A stretch of 64,000 nt of DNA, taken from positions 87,105 to 151,104 of the forward strand of contig DASRDB010000015.1 in the NCBI GenBank assembly GCA_035652815.1. Reading direction: 5' to 3'. Positions 50,726 through 59,597 of the stretch are shown here, in pieces. The notes under the pieces were generated by a model. That model did no database searches. It had not been told where the DNA came from and saw only the letters and a program-made list of their open reading frames with translations. Each line of letters opens with the position of its first letter. Positions within the stretch are counted from its first letter, which is position 1. The DNA comes from DASRDB01 sp035652815. Its GTDB lineage: Bacteria; Chloroflexota; Ktedonobacteria; Ktedonobacterales; Ktedonobacteraceae. The position numbers and the translations under genes are program-made.

Positions 50726-51904
50726 ATGGACAAGCTGCAAACCTTTTTGACCAACGAACTCAATGCATTACGGGAAAAGGGCGTATTTAGCCTGCCGCGT
50801 GAGTTGCAATCGGAACAGAAGGCAACCGTCACCATTGATGGCCGCGAAGTCATTACCCTTTCCTCGAATAACTATCTGGGCCTGACGGTGCATCCGCGCC
50901 TGCGAGAAGCCGCGGTTAAAGCGATCGAGGAATATGGCGTAGGTTCCGGCTCGGTGCGCACTATTGCGGGTACGATGACGCTGCACAACGAACTGGAACG
51001 CCGTCTGGCCCGCTTCAAGCATACCGAGGCCTCGCTGACCATTCAATCGGGCTATGCCACCAACCTGGGCGTCATTTCGGCGCTCATGCAGGAAGGGGAT
51101 ATGATTATCAGCGACGAATTGAACCATGCGAGTATCATCGATGGCATTCGTCTCTGTAAAGCGCCGCGTAAAATTTATCCCCATAAGGATATGGCGGGAC
51201 TGCGTAAGGTCCTGGAAGAGTCGAAGGGCGCGAATAAGGTGATGGTCGTCACAGATGGCGTCTTCAGCATGGATGGCGATATCGCGCCTCTGCCCGAAAT
51301 CGTCGAACTGGCCGAAGAATACAGCGCATTCGTGATGGTGGATGATGCGCATGCCAGCGGCGTGCTGGGGAAGAATGGACGCGGAACGGTCAACCACTTT
51401 GGCCTGGATGGCCGGGTCGCGCTGCAGATTGGCACGCTCTCGAAAGGTATTGGCGCGCTGGGCGGCTACGTTGCGTGCAGCCAGGATATGCGCGATTATC
51501 TGCTGCAACGGGCGCGCCCGGTGCTGTTCAGCACCTCTCATCCACCCTCTGTCGTCGCCACCTGCATCGCCGCGCTGGACCTGTTGGAGAACGACAATAG
51601 CCTGGTTGAGCGCCTGTGGGAGAACACGCATTTCTTCAAGCGCGGGCTGGAACAACTCGGCTTCAACACGGGCAAAAGCGAGACCCCGATTACTCCGGTG
51701 ATTGTGGGCGAGGGCGCGCGTGCCATGCAATTGAGCCGCCGCCTGTTTGAAGAGGGAGTGTTTGCGCAGGGCATTGTCTATCCCACTGTTCCCGCCGATA
51801 AGTGCCGCGTGCGTACTATCGTGACGGCCATTCATACACGCGAGGAACTCTCAAAGGCGTTGGATGCTTTTGAGAAGGTGGGACGGGAACTGCACATCAT
51901 TTAA
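50726..51904 (+). CDS. kbl: 2-amino-3-ketobutyrate CoA ligase (glycine C-acetyltransferase)
   Basis: PLP enzyme of the alpha-oxoamine synthase family, cleaving 2-amino-3-ketobutyrate with CoA into glycine and acetyl-CoA. Conserved features include NNYLGLTVHPRL, DELNHASIIDGIRLC, the PLP Asp in VDDAHASGVLG and Lys in TLSKGIGALGGY. The 392-residue length fits. A 40-base gap after tdh with an AAAGAAGGAG site shows a tdh-kbl operon. Related enzymes (BioF, HemA) are possible on motif alone, but context favours Kbl. Confidence 0.95.
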   Translation: MDKLQTFLTNELNALREKGVFSLPRELQSEQKATVTIDGREVITLSSNNYLGLTVHPRLREAAVKAIEEYGVGSGSVRTIAGTMTLHNELERRLARFKHTEASLTIQSGYATNLGVISALMQEGDMIISDELNHASIIDGIRLCKAPRKIYPHKDMAGLRKVLEESKGANKVMVVTDGVFSMDGDIAPLPEIVELAEEYSAFVMVDDAHASGVLGKNGRGTVNHFGLDGRVALQIGTLSKGIGALGGYVACSQDMRDYLLQRARPVLFSTSHPPSVVATCIAALDLLENDNSLVERLWENTHFFKRGLEQLGFNTGKSETPITPVIVGEGARAMQLSRRLFEEGVFAQGIVYPTVPADKCRVRTIVTAIHTREELSKALDAFEKVGRELHII

Positions 51905-52703
51905 CTGTTGGCAAAATCATAGTTTCGATCACGGCAGCAACACCATCTTCGGCGTTGCTGCCGGTGACGTAGTTAGCAGCCTCTTTGACCTCTGAGTGCG
52001 CGTGACCCATTGCTACTCCCAGGCTCGCAAAACGCAGCATGCCGATATCGTTGTGATTATCACCGAAGGCCGCGATCTCCTCTGCTGAGATGCCCAGGTC
52101 TGCCGCGATGCGCCGCAGGGCTTTTTCTTTAGAAACATCGGGATGCAGGAACTCTATCAGGTCAAACGAGGATTGGGTGACATACAACTTTCCGGCGTAC
52201 ATCTCTTCTAGCATAGGGCGTCTGGCTCGAATAACCTCTTCTGTGCCAATACCAACCACTTTGATACAGGAAAGGGGGTAAAGCTGCTCGACGTTTTCGA
52301 CCTGTACAGCGGGTGGAACGGGCGGCCGATACCACTCTTCGGAGCGAGGCGTGTTGCGATCAACATAGACGCGGTGAATGGTGTGGTAGGCGCGATAAAA
52401 GCCCTGCTCGCGCAGCACTTTCAAGGTAGGCAAGATATATTCGGTCGGCAAGGGCCGTTCGTAATAGATGTGTCCGTGAATGTTGGCGATCACTGCGCCA
52501 TTTTCAATAATTTGCGGCCCATTAAGCGGTAGGTCTCCACAGGTATGTTGTAATACGGCCAGATTTTGTCCTGTGGCGATTACAATAATGATACCGACTT
52601 CAGCGGCACGCCGCAATGCTTCGCGAGCGCGTGAAGTAATAATTTTTTCTGGCCGGGGAGTAAGTAACGTTCCATCAAGGTCTATTGCCAGCAGGCGGTA
52701 CAC
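51897..52703 (-). CDS. Cof-type HAD-superfamily hydrolase
   Basis: Type IIB HAD phosphatase: catalytic AIDLDGTLLTP near the N-terminus, Thr in IVIATGQN, and the GDNHNDIGMLRFASLGVAMG metal motif near the C-terminus. These enzymes dephosphorylate sugar phosphates, nucleotides or cofactors in the cytoplasm. GTG at 52703 follows AGGAGA and gives 268 residues, the normal length; upstream codons are not needed. It converges with kbl, overlapping by eight bases. Confidence 0.9.
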   Translation of the reverse strand: MYRLLAIDLDGTLLTPRPEKIITSRAREALRRAAEVGIIIVIATGQNLAVLQHTCGDLPLNGPQIIENGAVIANIHGHIYYERPLPTEYILPTLKVLREQGFYRAYHTIHRVYVDRNTPRSEEWYRPPVPPAVQVENVEQLYPLSCIKVVGIGTEEVIRARRPMLEEMYAGKLYVTQSSFDLIEFLHPDVSKEKALRRIAADLGISAEEIAAFGDNHNDIGMLRFASLGVAMGHAHSEVKEAANYVTGSNAEDGVAAVIETMILPTVK

Positions 52704-52886
52704 GTTTTTCTCCTGGTTATTTACTGTTTTTCTCAGTATAGCTATACCGGGCGGCTTTTCGCAAGGAAAGTTGTGGTTTCGCGACCTTGCCAAATGCATC
52801 GAATGCCTTTTATACTACATGCAAGTAGAGCTAACTGACCTGATAGATGAATGGCCCCCGGCTTGAAAGCAAAGAAAGGACGCTTG

Positions 52887-53351
52887 ATGAAGGAGAAGAT
52901 AAAAGGCTGGCTGGCGGGGTTGATCTACCGGGTAATTGTACTACTCACATTGGGACAAATTTCTCCACTACTGGGTGCAGGCATTATTATCGAACAGGAT
53001 GGCAAAATATTATTGATTGACCGGGCCGATGGTTTAGGATATACCATTCCCGGTGGCATCGTGCGGCATAAAGAAACCGTTGAGCAGTGCGTGCTGCGTG
53101 AAACGCTTGAAGAGACGGGTTATTCAGTGAAGATCACCGGATTGGTTGGTGTCTACTCCTCTCCCAAACGTGATCCCCGCTTTCGCGCCATTGCCATTAC
53201 TTACAGGGGACAGGTTTTGAGCGGCGAGCCGCATGGCTCCAGCGAAGGACAGCCCTGCTGGCGTACTCCTGAAGAAGTGTTGGGACATATGGCCTTTGAT
53301 TGCGAACTGATGCTCAAGGATTATTTGAGCGACTCTATTCGGCTCTCTTGA
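52887..53351 (+). CDS. Nudix hydrolase with N-terminal hydrophobic segment
   Basis: The Nudix box is complete: GGIVRHKETVEQCVLRETLEETG fits G-x5-E-x7-R-E-x2-E-E-x-G, with the catalytic Glu pair. The first 30 residues include a hydrophobic segment (WLAGLIYRVIVLLTLG) that could anchor it to the membrane. ATG at 52887 follows AAAGGA. The substrate could be a nucleoside diphosphate derivative or another pyrophosphate; this cannot be read from the sequence. Confidence 0.88.
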   Translation: MKEKIKGWLAGLIYRVIVLLTLGQISPLLGAGIIIEQDGKILLIDRADGLGYTIPGGIVRHKETVEQCVLRETLEETGYSVKITGLVGVYSSPKRDPRFRAIAITYRGQVLSGEPHGSSEGQPCWRTPEEVLGHMAFDCELMLKDYLSDSIRLS

Positions 53352-53449
53352 TATCGAGGAACAGACATATAGTACTTTTGGGTGCAGCTTGACCTTCCTT
53401 ATTGATGTGTCTAAAATTACTAGACATAACAAATTAATCTTACAGAATA

Positions 53450-55261
53450 ATGATTCGGGCTATTGTTGCGCTGGTAGATTATTTATCTCAAGAAGTAGTA
53501 CCCCCTTTGACTAGAAGTGAGGTCTTCCGGGTTCTCTTCAGAGGAGCAGAAAAATTGAAGAATGTAAATGTACGTACACGGAATACCTACACACTTGTAG
53601 GAGGAATGGGCTTCCTGGCTTTTGTGATGTGGTTGGTGTTGGGGCTGCATGTAGGGGGAAATGCCATCGTGCAGATTGGCAAGTATTCACAGTTGCTGGG
53701 CGCGTTCATTGGGGGTACACTGGCGATTGTAGCAGTTAACAGTTCGCGCAGGCGAGGTGAGCAGATGGAACCCTGGTTGGGGCGCGAACAGCTTGCCTGG
53801 ACATTGATTGGCGCTGGCTGCATTATGTGGGGCATTGGCGAGTGCTTCTGGCGCTATTTTCTTTCTCAGGGCTTACAGCCTTTCCCGTCACTGGCAGATA
53901 TCGGTTACTCCAGTTTACCGCCTCTGGTCTTTCTGGGCCTGCTTCTACAGCCTAATTCCGGCACCACTCGCAAGCGTGTGCTTGTGCTGCTCGATAGCCT
54001 GATCTCTATGGGCGCGATTCTGGCTATAGCCTGGTTTTTGTTGTTGGGGTCATTGGCGCAGGCGTCGGCTGAGTCAGCGCTGGCGAAGTTTCTTGGCCTC
54101 TACTACCCCATTACCGACATGGCTCTGCTCAGTTGCATTTTATTTTTGCTGATGCGCAGTGAGGGACGTGTCTATCAGGCGACCGCGCGCCGGATCAGTC
54201 TGCTGGTGATGGGGGTGGGCCTCTGTGTATTTGCCGCTTCCGATTTCTTCTTTAATATTCTGAACAACGCGGGAACGTATGTCGATGGAACATGGGTAGA
54301 CCTGGGCTGGCCGTATGGCATGATGATTATCGGGGTCGCGGCTTATTTACGCCGCTATCTACCCGGTACTTCCAGTGAGATCATCGAACAGCGCGTGCGC
54401 CAGCGCGCTGAACGTGTCAGTTTTGGACCGGCGCAGATAATCCCTTATGTTTTACTTGGCATTCTGTTTATTGCGCTGGCATATAATGTTCTCTCGAGCG
54501 ACCCTGCCCAGGCAAGTATTCGACCGGTGCTGGTGTATGCTACACTGCTGGTGGTTGCGCTTGTGGTCTTCCGGCAAATTCTGACACAAATGGACAATGA
54601 GCGACTTGCGCGACGACAGGCAATCGCACTGGACCGTCTTGAGGTGGCGAATAATCGCATAGAGGAGCAGGCGAGGCAGATTGCGGAACGCAACGCGAAC
54701 CTGGAAGAGGGTATCGCCCATTTAAAAGAAGTGCAGGCCCAGATAGCCAACGGCAATTTGAAGGCTCGCGCGCGCTTGAATAGTGGAGAATTGATGTCGC
54801 TTGCCGGAAGCCTGAACCTTATGGCTGATCGATGGATGCGCTTTGAACAATCAAACGTGCAGGGGCAGCGTATAAGCAAAGCTCTGGTCGATCTCTGTAC
54901 TGCCCTTGAGCGATACCGGGCTGGAGCTCGCTTGATGATCCCGTCCTCATGTACTGAATTTCCAGAAATTCAACGGCTCCTTTATATTATGGGCGTGCGG
55001 CCTGCTGGAAATGCGCAACAACTGCCTTCGCAGCCGTTTCAGTCACCCCCAGTTACCCCCAGACAAGCGCCTGTAGCTCCTCGGCGCGCGGGAAGTGGAT
55101 TTCCCTCAAGCCCCGGTCTGTTTCCACAGCTTCCCGATACAACCCCTGGCGGATTGAATGACGGCGAATTTAGAGGCCAGGGGAGGCGTTCGCAAAGCGG
55201 GCCTTTGACAGATAGGCTACGAGATGATGCTGCACGCCGCGAAGGGTGGAAATCCAGTTAG
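53450..55261 (+). CDS. Multi-spanning membrane protein with HAMP-like cytoplasmic region
   Basis: The 603-residue protein has about nine to ten membrane helices (residues ~45-370, including FLAFVMWLVLGLHVGG and TLLVVALVVFRQILT). Then come a charged coiled coil (RLEVANNRIEEQARQIAERN, given in part) and a HAMP-like segment (IANGNLKARAR, LNLMADRW), ending in a Pro-rich tail. This is the front end of a sensor such as a diguanylate cyclase or kinase, but no output domain follows. No clear ribosome binding site precedes the ATG at 53450. GTCTA/TAGAC repeats lie just upstream. Confidence 0.75.
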   Translation: MIRAIVALVDYLSQEVVPPLTRSEVFRVLFRGAEKLKNVNVRTRNTYTLVGGMGFLAFVMWLVLGLHVGGNAIVQIGKYSQLLGAFIGGTLAIVAVNSSRRRGEQMEPWLGREQLAWTLIGAGCIMWGIGECFWRYFLSQGLQPFPSLADIGYSSLPPLVFLGLLLQPNSGTTRKRVLVLLDSLISMGAILAIAWFLLLGSLAQASAESALAKFLGLYYPITDMALLSCILFLLMRSEGRVYQATARRISLLVMGVGLCVFAASDFFFNILNNAGTYVDGTWVDLGWPYGMMIIGVAAYLRRYLPGTSSEIIEQRVRQRAERVSFGPAQIIPYVLLGILFIALAYNVLSSDPAQASIRPVLVYATLLVVALVVFRQILTQMDNERLARRQAIALDRLEVANNRIEEQARQIAERNANLEEGIAHLKEVQAQIANGNLKARARLNSGELMSLAGSLNLMADRWMRFEQSNVQGQRISKALVDLCTALERYRAGARLMIPSSCTEFPEIQRLLYIMGVRPAGNAQQLPSQPFQSPPVTPRQAPVAPRRAGSGFPSSPGLFPQLPDTTPGGLNDGEFRGQGRRSQSGPLTDRLRDDAARREGWKSS

Positions 55262-56892
55262 CGCTTTCTCTTGCGAAGTGGGTTGAGCGAATCGACTACG
55301 AATTTGCTGCCGATAATCAGCGAGGCAATGATGATGCTGAGGGAGAGTCTATTGGCAGCGCGGTTCAGGCTTTTAACTGCTTGATCTAACTGATCAATTT
55401 GAAGGCGAACGGTCAATTGATCGTTCGCCATTTTATTGAGGATAATCTCTGTGTGGCGGGGCGTGTGCTCGAACAGGTGCTTCATATCCAATAACCAGGC
55501 GAAGACGCGCCCTGGGGAGAGTTGGCCCATGACCCGCTTTTCCATGACTTGCAGCATATAATCGCGGATCACCTGCACCGGATCGAGTTCGGGAGAGAGA
55601 ACGCGAATAGCTCCATCCAGGTTCAGCATGGCTTTGCCAAGCAGGGTCATTGCTGTGGGAACTGGCGTGTTATGGGCCTGGGCGAGCCGGGTGAGGTCGA
55701 GTAGTGCTGTGCCTATTGCCATTCGACTGCCGCTCATATCATGGTATCGGCTAACCAGGCCACAAACATCCTGCGTGAAAGCCCGGCGGTTCACATCCCT
55801 GGGAATTTCGATCATCTCCAGGTAGGTATCGGCGACTCGCTCACCCAGTCGTTCCGAGAAAGCCAGTAGGAGCAGAATAATACGATCCTTCTGATCGGCG
55901 TCAAAGCGTCCGACCATGCCGAAGTCCATCAGCGCTAATTTCCCATCGTCGGTGAGAAAAATATTTCCGGGATGCGGGTCGCAGTGAAAAACACCGTCGA
56001 TCACGATCTGTTTGAGATAGGCAGAAAGCAGGTCTTTGGCGATGGCGCGTGAATCGAGGGCATCCAGTTCCTCCCGGCTAACTTTTGAGAGATGCCGCCC
56101 GTGTACAAAGCTGAGCGTGAGGACGCGCTGCGAGGTATAGTCGGTGTAAACGATAGGGGTCGTCAGGCGTGAGAAATCAGCGATTTGCTTCCCGATCAAA
56201 CAGGTGCTATCTGCCTCCAGACGGAAATCAAGTTCCTGGCTCAAGCTGCGTTCTAATTCGCGCACAATCTGCTGGAAGCCATAGCGCGAGCCAAAGGAGG
56301 TAAATCTTGCAGCAAAATTCGCCAGCTCATGCAGTATTTCGAGATCGATCTCGATTCTCTGCCGTACTCCTGGGCGTTGCACCTTGACGGCTACTTCTGT
56401 GCCGTTATGAAGGACCGCCCGATGTACCTGAGCCATTGAAGCCGTAGCGAGCGGTTCGCAGTCGAACGATTGAAATAAATCGCGAAGCGGTGCGCCCAAT
56501 TCCTTCTCGATGATGGCGATGATCTTTTGCCCGCTAACGGGGGTGACAGTATCTTGAAGACGTGCCAGAGCCTCGATGTAGCCGGGAGAAAGCAAGTCGG
56601 GCCTGGTACTCAGGAGCTGGCCTAATTTGATAAAGCAAGGGCCAAGTTCCTCCAGGGCAGAGGCGAGATTTTGGCTATGGTCGTCGTAGTCTTCATGTGC
56701 CTCAAGGAGATGATCGTTATCCTCTTCCTCATGACGGTGGCTCAAAATCAAACGCGCAAAGACATGATGGAGTTCGTACTTGCGCAAAACGTTGAAAATG
56801 TCAAAATATCGTTCGGGATGCCGGGAAAAGCGGCCTGTAAGCAGGTTGGCGATTGATCCATCTGCGTTCAGATGACTCTTCAGATTCGACAT
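55258..56892 (-). CDS. ABC1/AarF/UbiB-family atypical kinase
   Basis: The UbiB-type kinase-like fold is visible: the family's KxGQ motif (CFIKLGQLLSTRPDLL), the Ala-rich loop equivalent, the nucleotide Lys in VAVKVQRPGV, and the catalytic-loop region HCDPHPGNIF followed by LMDFGMVG. UbiB homologues are ATPases linked to isoprenoid quinone biosynthesis; the family has an anchoring C-terminal hydrophobic segment, here SLSIIIASLIIGSKFV near the end. Length 544 is typical. The upstream ribosome binding site is weak. It converges with the HAMP-like gene, overlapping by four bases. Confidence 0.9.
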   Translation of the reverse strand: MSNLKSHLNADGSIANLLTGRFSRHPERYFDIFNVLRKYELHHVFARLILSHRHEEEDNDHLLEAHEDYDDHSQNLASALEELGPCFIKLGQLLSTRPDLLSPGYIEALARLQDTVTPVSGQKIIAIIEKELGAPLRDLFQSFDCEPLATASMAQVHRAVLHNGTEVAVKVQRPGVRQRIEIDLEILHELANFAARFTSFGSRYGFQQIVRELERSLSQELDFRLEADSTCLIGKQIADFSRLTTPIVYTDYTSQRVLTLSFVHGRHLSKVSREELDALDSRAIAKDLLSAYLKQIVIDGVFHCDPHPGNIFLTDDGKLALMDFGMVGRFDADQKDRIILLLLAFSERLGERVADTYLEMIEIPRDVNRRAFTQDVCGLVSRYHDMSGSRMAIGTALLDLTRLAQAHNTPVPTAMTLLGKAMLNLDGAIRVLSPELDPVQVIRDYMLQVMEKRVMGQLSPGRVFAWLLDMKHLFEHTPRHTEIILNKMANDQLTVRLQIDQLDQAVKSLNRAANRLSLSIIIASLIIGSKFVVDSLNPLRKRKR

Positions 56893-57098
56893 GATGTGGA
56901 CGGTATACTATAGGGCAATGTATACCGCTTCCTCCTTCCCGCATATCAAATAAAAGGCTTTCGACTCTCATTTTCCCTTGAACGATAAACGTAAAAATGA
57001 GCGAATTAGATCACCAGGATAATGGTTTGCAAACGCCATACACTGTGATATAGTGCAGGTAGCAGAATTTGCCTGGATATTCAGCGAGGAGGACAGAA

Positions 57099-57506
57099 AT
57101 GCCTATCTGCCCAATTTGTGATGATAGCGGTTTGCAAAATTCGGATTCGGAGCATCCCGAATTTTGTTATTGTTCAGCAGGCAAGCAGGCGCGTCGACAG
57201 TGGGAGGCCAGCCAGAAAGGTGGAGGCCAGGGAAAAAATGCGCCGAAACCCGCCAGCTTTATCGATATTGCTCATCTGGAGGAAGTCAACGCCAGCGTTG
57301 ATGCGATGCGGGCCTCGCTGCTTGGCTCACTGAGTAGTGAAGCCAGTGCGCCCACTCGCCACCCGGCAGTGCAGCTTCTTTTCCAGGTTGCCCATGCGAA
57401 TCATGAGGTGACAGTGGCGGAAGCAACGCAACTGTATGAACTGGCGAAAGCTTTGGAAACGTTCTTAGGAGGGCTGGCACCCATTGGACGCAATCTGAAG
57501 CGCTAA
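57099..57506 (+). CDS. Small protein with Cys-rich N-terminus (135 aa)
   Basis: ATG at 57099 follows GAGGAGG. The N-terminus has CPICDDSGLQ and, 20 residues on, CYCSAG, a zinc-ribbon-like pattern similar to DnaJ central repeats. The rest is helical with a linker rich in Gly/Lys/Pro. No catalytic motif is seen. It is transcribed away from the UbiB-like gene. Function is unknown. Confidence 0.65.
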   Translation: MPICPICDDSGLQNSDSEHPEFCYCSAGKQARRQWEASQKGGGQGKNAPKPASFIDIAHLEEVNASVDAMRASLLGSLSSEASAPTRHPAVQLLFQVAHANHEVTVAEATQLYELAKALETFLGGLAPIGRNLKR

Positions 57507-57532
57507 GTACTAGGAATATTGGGTAGTATGTA

Positions 57533-57632
57533 TTGACACGCATGCATATTCTCATCTACTATACTCTGCGAGAGCATTCAGGTTTTCCCAGGACAGACGA
57601 GCTAACCCGAGGTATGTACCTCGGGGTTTGTT
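57533..57632 (+). promoter_or_regulatory. Promoter followed by a terminator-like hairpin (attenuator or small RNA)
   Basis: TTGACA (57533-57538) lies 18 bases before TACTAT (57557-57562), overlapping TATACT (57560-57565). About 40 bases downstream CCCGAGGTA (57606-57614) pairs with TACCTCGGG (57617-57625), followed by GTTTGTTGTT. This structure lies about 110 bases before the pseudokinase gene. Confidence 0.5.
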
Positions 57633-57738
57633 GTTAATCGATCAAATATTTTTTCAGGGACGTTGTTAGAGCCTAACAGCAGTTTGACCGGTGCAGGTAG
57701 GTATTTGCTGGTCATAGGGGCAAAGAGAGGGGTGCATT

Positions 57739-59541
57739 ATGTTATGTCCGCGGTGCGGTAGTGAGTGGGACGCAAGTAAAGGTGCTTGTACCAATTGCGG
57801 TTTAACGCTGCGTACTACTCCCCAATCAGGTTCAACGATTCAATCCCCTAACGCAGCCTCTTCATCAAGAGGTTCGTTTACTTCGGCACGACCGACAGGA
57901 ATGCAGCAGCAAGCAGAGTCTTTTCCGACTTTTGATCGTCAGCAGGCAAATGCGGCGACACCTCCACGGCCACAATCTGGAGGATTATCATCACAATTCC
58001 CCCCAGCGACGCCGCGCGCAGCGAATCCAGCTTCACCTATACCTCCAAGAGGGGCCAGTCGCGCCCCTCAAGTGCGGCCTGATAGCGCGAGGCCAGCATT
58101 TGAAAAGCCCGCTTTACGGAAAGTATCTCCGGCGCAGGAAATCAGCCCGGAGCAATCTGCATCTCAGGCGCTTCCAGGCACCGATTCGCTGGCTTTCAAT
58201 GCTCGTGTGACACCTCCGCCTGTTTCGCAGCCAGGCTGGTCGGGAGTACAACAGGAAATACGGCAACCTACATCCCAGCCGCTTTCTTCACCACAAACTC
58301 CTCGCCCTGGCATGTTTTCTACCGGAACGACAACGCGCGGGAATAGCCAGCCGTTAAATGCCTCTGCTTCGCAATCCACTGCGCGGCCCACCTCTTCACC
58401 GCTCAGTAGTAATTCCGGCCAGACCGCTACCACTCGACCATTGCTGCCGGGTGTAATGTTGCGAGGTGGCCGCTACCGCTTACAGGAATTGCAGGAGCGA
58501 CAAGACTGGCTAGGAGGTGTCTTTGAAGCAGTCTGGGTGGGCAGAGATGCACACCGGAATGCTTCACAGGTGATGATTACCGAGGTGGTTTTACCCGATA
58601 ACACCTCAGTCATGACTCAATCGATTTTGCGCACTGCGACGATGTCGCTGGCCTCGGTGGGTCGGCACCCGCGCATTCCTGCTCTGTGGGATGCTTTTAG
58701 CGACCAGGGACGCAGCTTCTTTGTCTTTGAACCCATTGAAGGCGAATCACTCCTTACTCGAATGCGCCTCACCGGCAGACCCCTGTCGGAGCAGGAAGTT
58801 ATCGAGTGCTGTTTGCAGATGACCGATGTGCTGGAATTGCTGGCGCAGCAAGCACCGCAAATGGTGCATGGATTGATCCGTCCTGAGCATATCATTATCG
58901 GACGCAATGGGCACTATTATCTCACGAACTTTTCGATTGTGCTGGCAGGAGGGGCAACCCAATTTATCACCGGAATGGAACGCTCACGTCTGTCGCCTTA
59001 TACGGCTCCCGAGTTTGTGCGTGGCGTGGCAGATGTGCGTACCGACATGTACTCGTTGCTTGCAACGGCCTATCACTCTGTAACAGGCTCTGTTCCTTCC
59101 GGAATAAGTGGAAGCGTACCCCAGGCGCAACGTATCAACAGTAATATTTCCTCTGAATTCGACGCCATCCTTACCAAAGGGCTGCGTGCTGTAGCAAACC
59201 AGCGTTACCAGCGGCCTTCTGAACTACGCCAGGATCTGCTGGCGCTGCGTTCGGTGAGCGGATCGCTTGTGCCGGGCGTTGAGGCAAGTAGTCCTTATGC
59301 TGTTGAGACAGGCAGGACTTCTTCGGCGGTGAATGCTCCGAATGAGGATAACCTCCTGCAAGCGTTGCCCATTCGTATGGCGACGTCAGATGCTGACGAA
59401 GAGCGCGTCATGCTCTTACCCAGACCTGAAGAGTTGCCGCCCTTGAAACAGGGAAACGATACCTTCAGTGCAATGCTGTTATTGGGAACGGTGCTTGCTT
59501 GCCTGATTGTGATTGTCATTTTGAGCCAGGTGCTGGCCTGA
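57739..59541 (+). CDS. Zinc-ribbon pseudokinase with C-terminal membrane anchor
   Basis: Four parts: a CxxC...CxxC zinc ribbon (Cys3, 6, 17, 20); a Pro/Ser/Thr/Gln-rich disordered region to about residue 230; a serine/threonine kinase-like domain (about 240-510); and a single membrane helix at the very end (about 576-597). The kinase domain is degenerate: the glycine loop lacks the usual pattern, the catalytic loop HRDLKPEN reads HGLIRPEHI with no Asp, and DFG reads TNFSI. It probably binds rather than phosphorylates partners. The RTDMYSLLATAYHSVTG segment keeps the kinase F-helix layout. Confidence 0.8.
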   Translation: MLCPRCGSEWDASKGACTNCGLTLRTTPQSGSTIQSPNAASSSRGSFTSARPTGMQQQAESFPTFDRQQANAATPPRPQSGGLSSQFPPATPRAANPASPIPPRGASRAPQVRPDSARPAFEKPALRKVSPAQEISPEQSASQALPGTDSLAFNARVTPPPVSQPGWSGVQQEIRQPTSQPLSSPQTPRPGMFSTGTTTRGNSQPLNASASQSTARPTSSPLSSNSGQTATTRPLLPGVMLRGGRYRLQELQERQDWLGGVFEAVWVGRDAHRNASQVMITEVVLPDNTSVMTQSILRTATMSLASVGRHPRIPALWDAFSDQGRSFFVFEPIEGESLLTRMRLTGRPLSEQEVIECCLQMTDVLELLAQQAPQMVHGLIRPEHIIIGRNGHYYLTNFSIVLAGGATQFITGMERSRLSPYTAPEFVRGVADVRTDMYSLLATAYHSVTGSVPSGISGSVPQAQRINSNISSEFDAILTKGLRAVANQRYQRPSELRQDLLALRSVSGSLVPGVEASSPYAVETGRTSSAVNAPNEDNLLQALPIRMATSDADEERVMLLPRPEELPPLKQGNDTFSAMLLLGTVLACLIVIVILSQVLA

Positions 59542-59542
59542 G

Positions 59543-59597
59543 TAATCATTAAAAAAAAGGAGGAAGTAGAGTCTACTCCTCCTTTTTTTAATGATTA
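59543..59597. terminator. Bidirectional terminator
   Basis: TAATCATTAAAAAAAAGG (59543-59560) and the rest of the arm to 59570 pair with 59572-59597, giving a GGAGGAnGTAGA/TCTACTCCTCC core flanked by A and T runs. It can stop both the pseudokinase transcript and the prenyl synthase transcript from the opposite strand. Confidence 0.85.

Noticed and set aside
50768..51835. 355-codon open frame on the minus strand
   Set aside because: Antisense to kbl, which has all PLP motifs.
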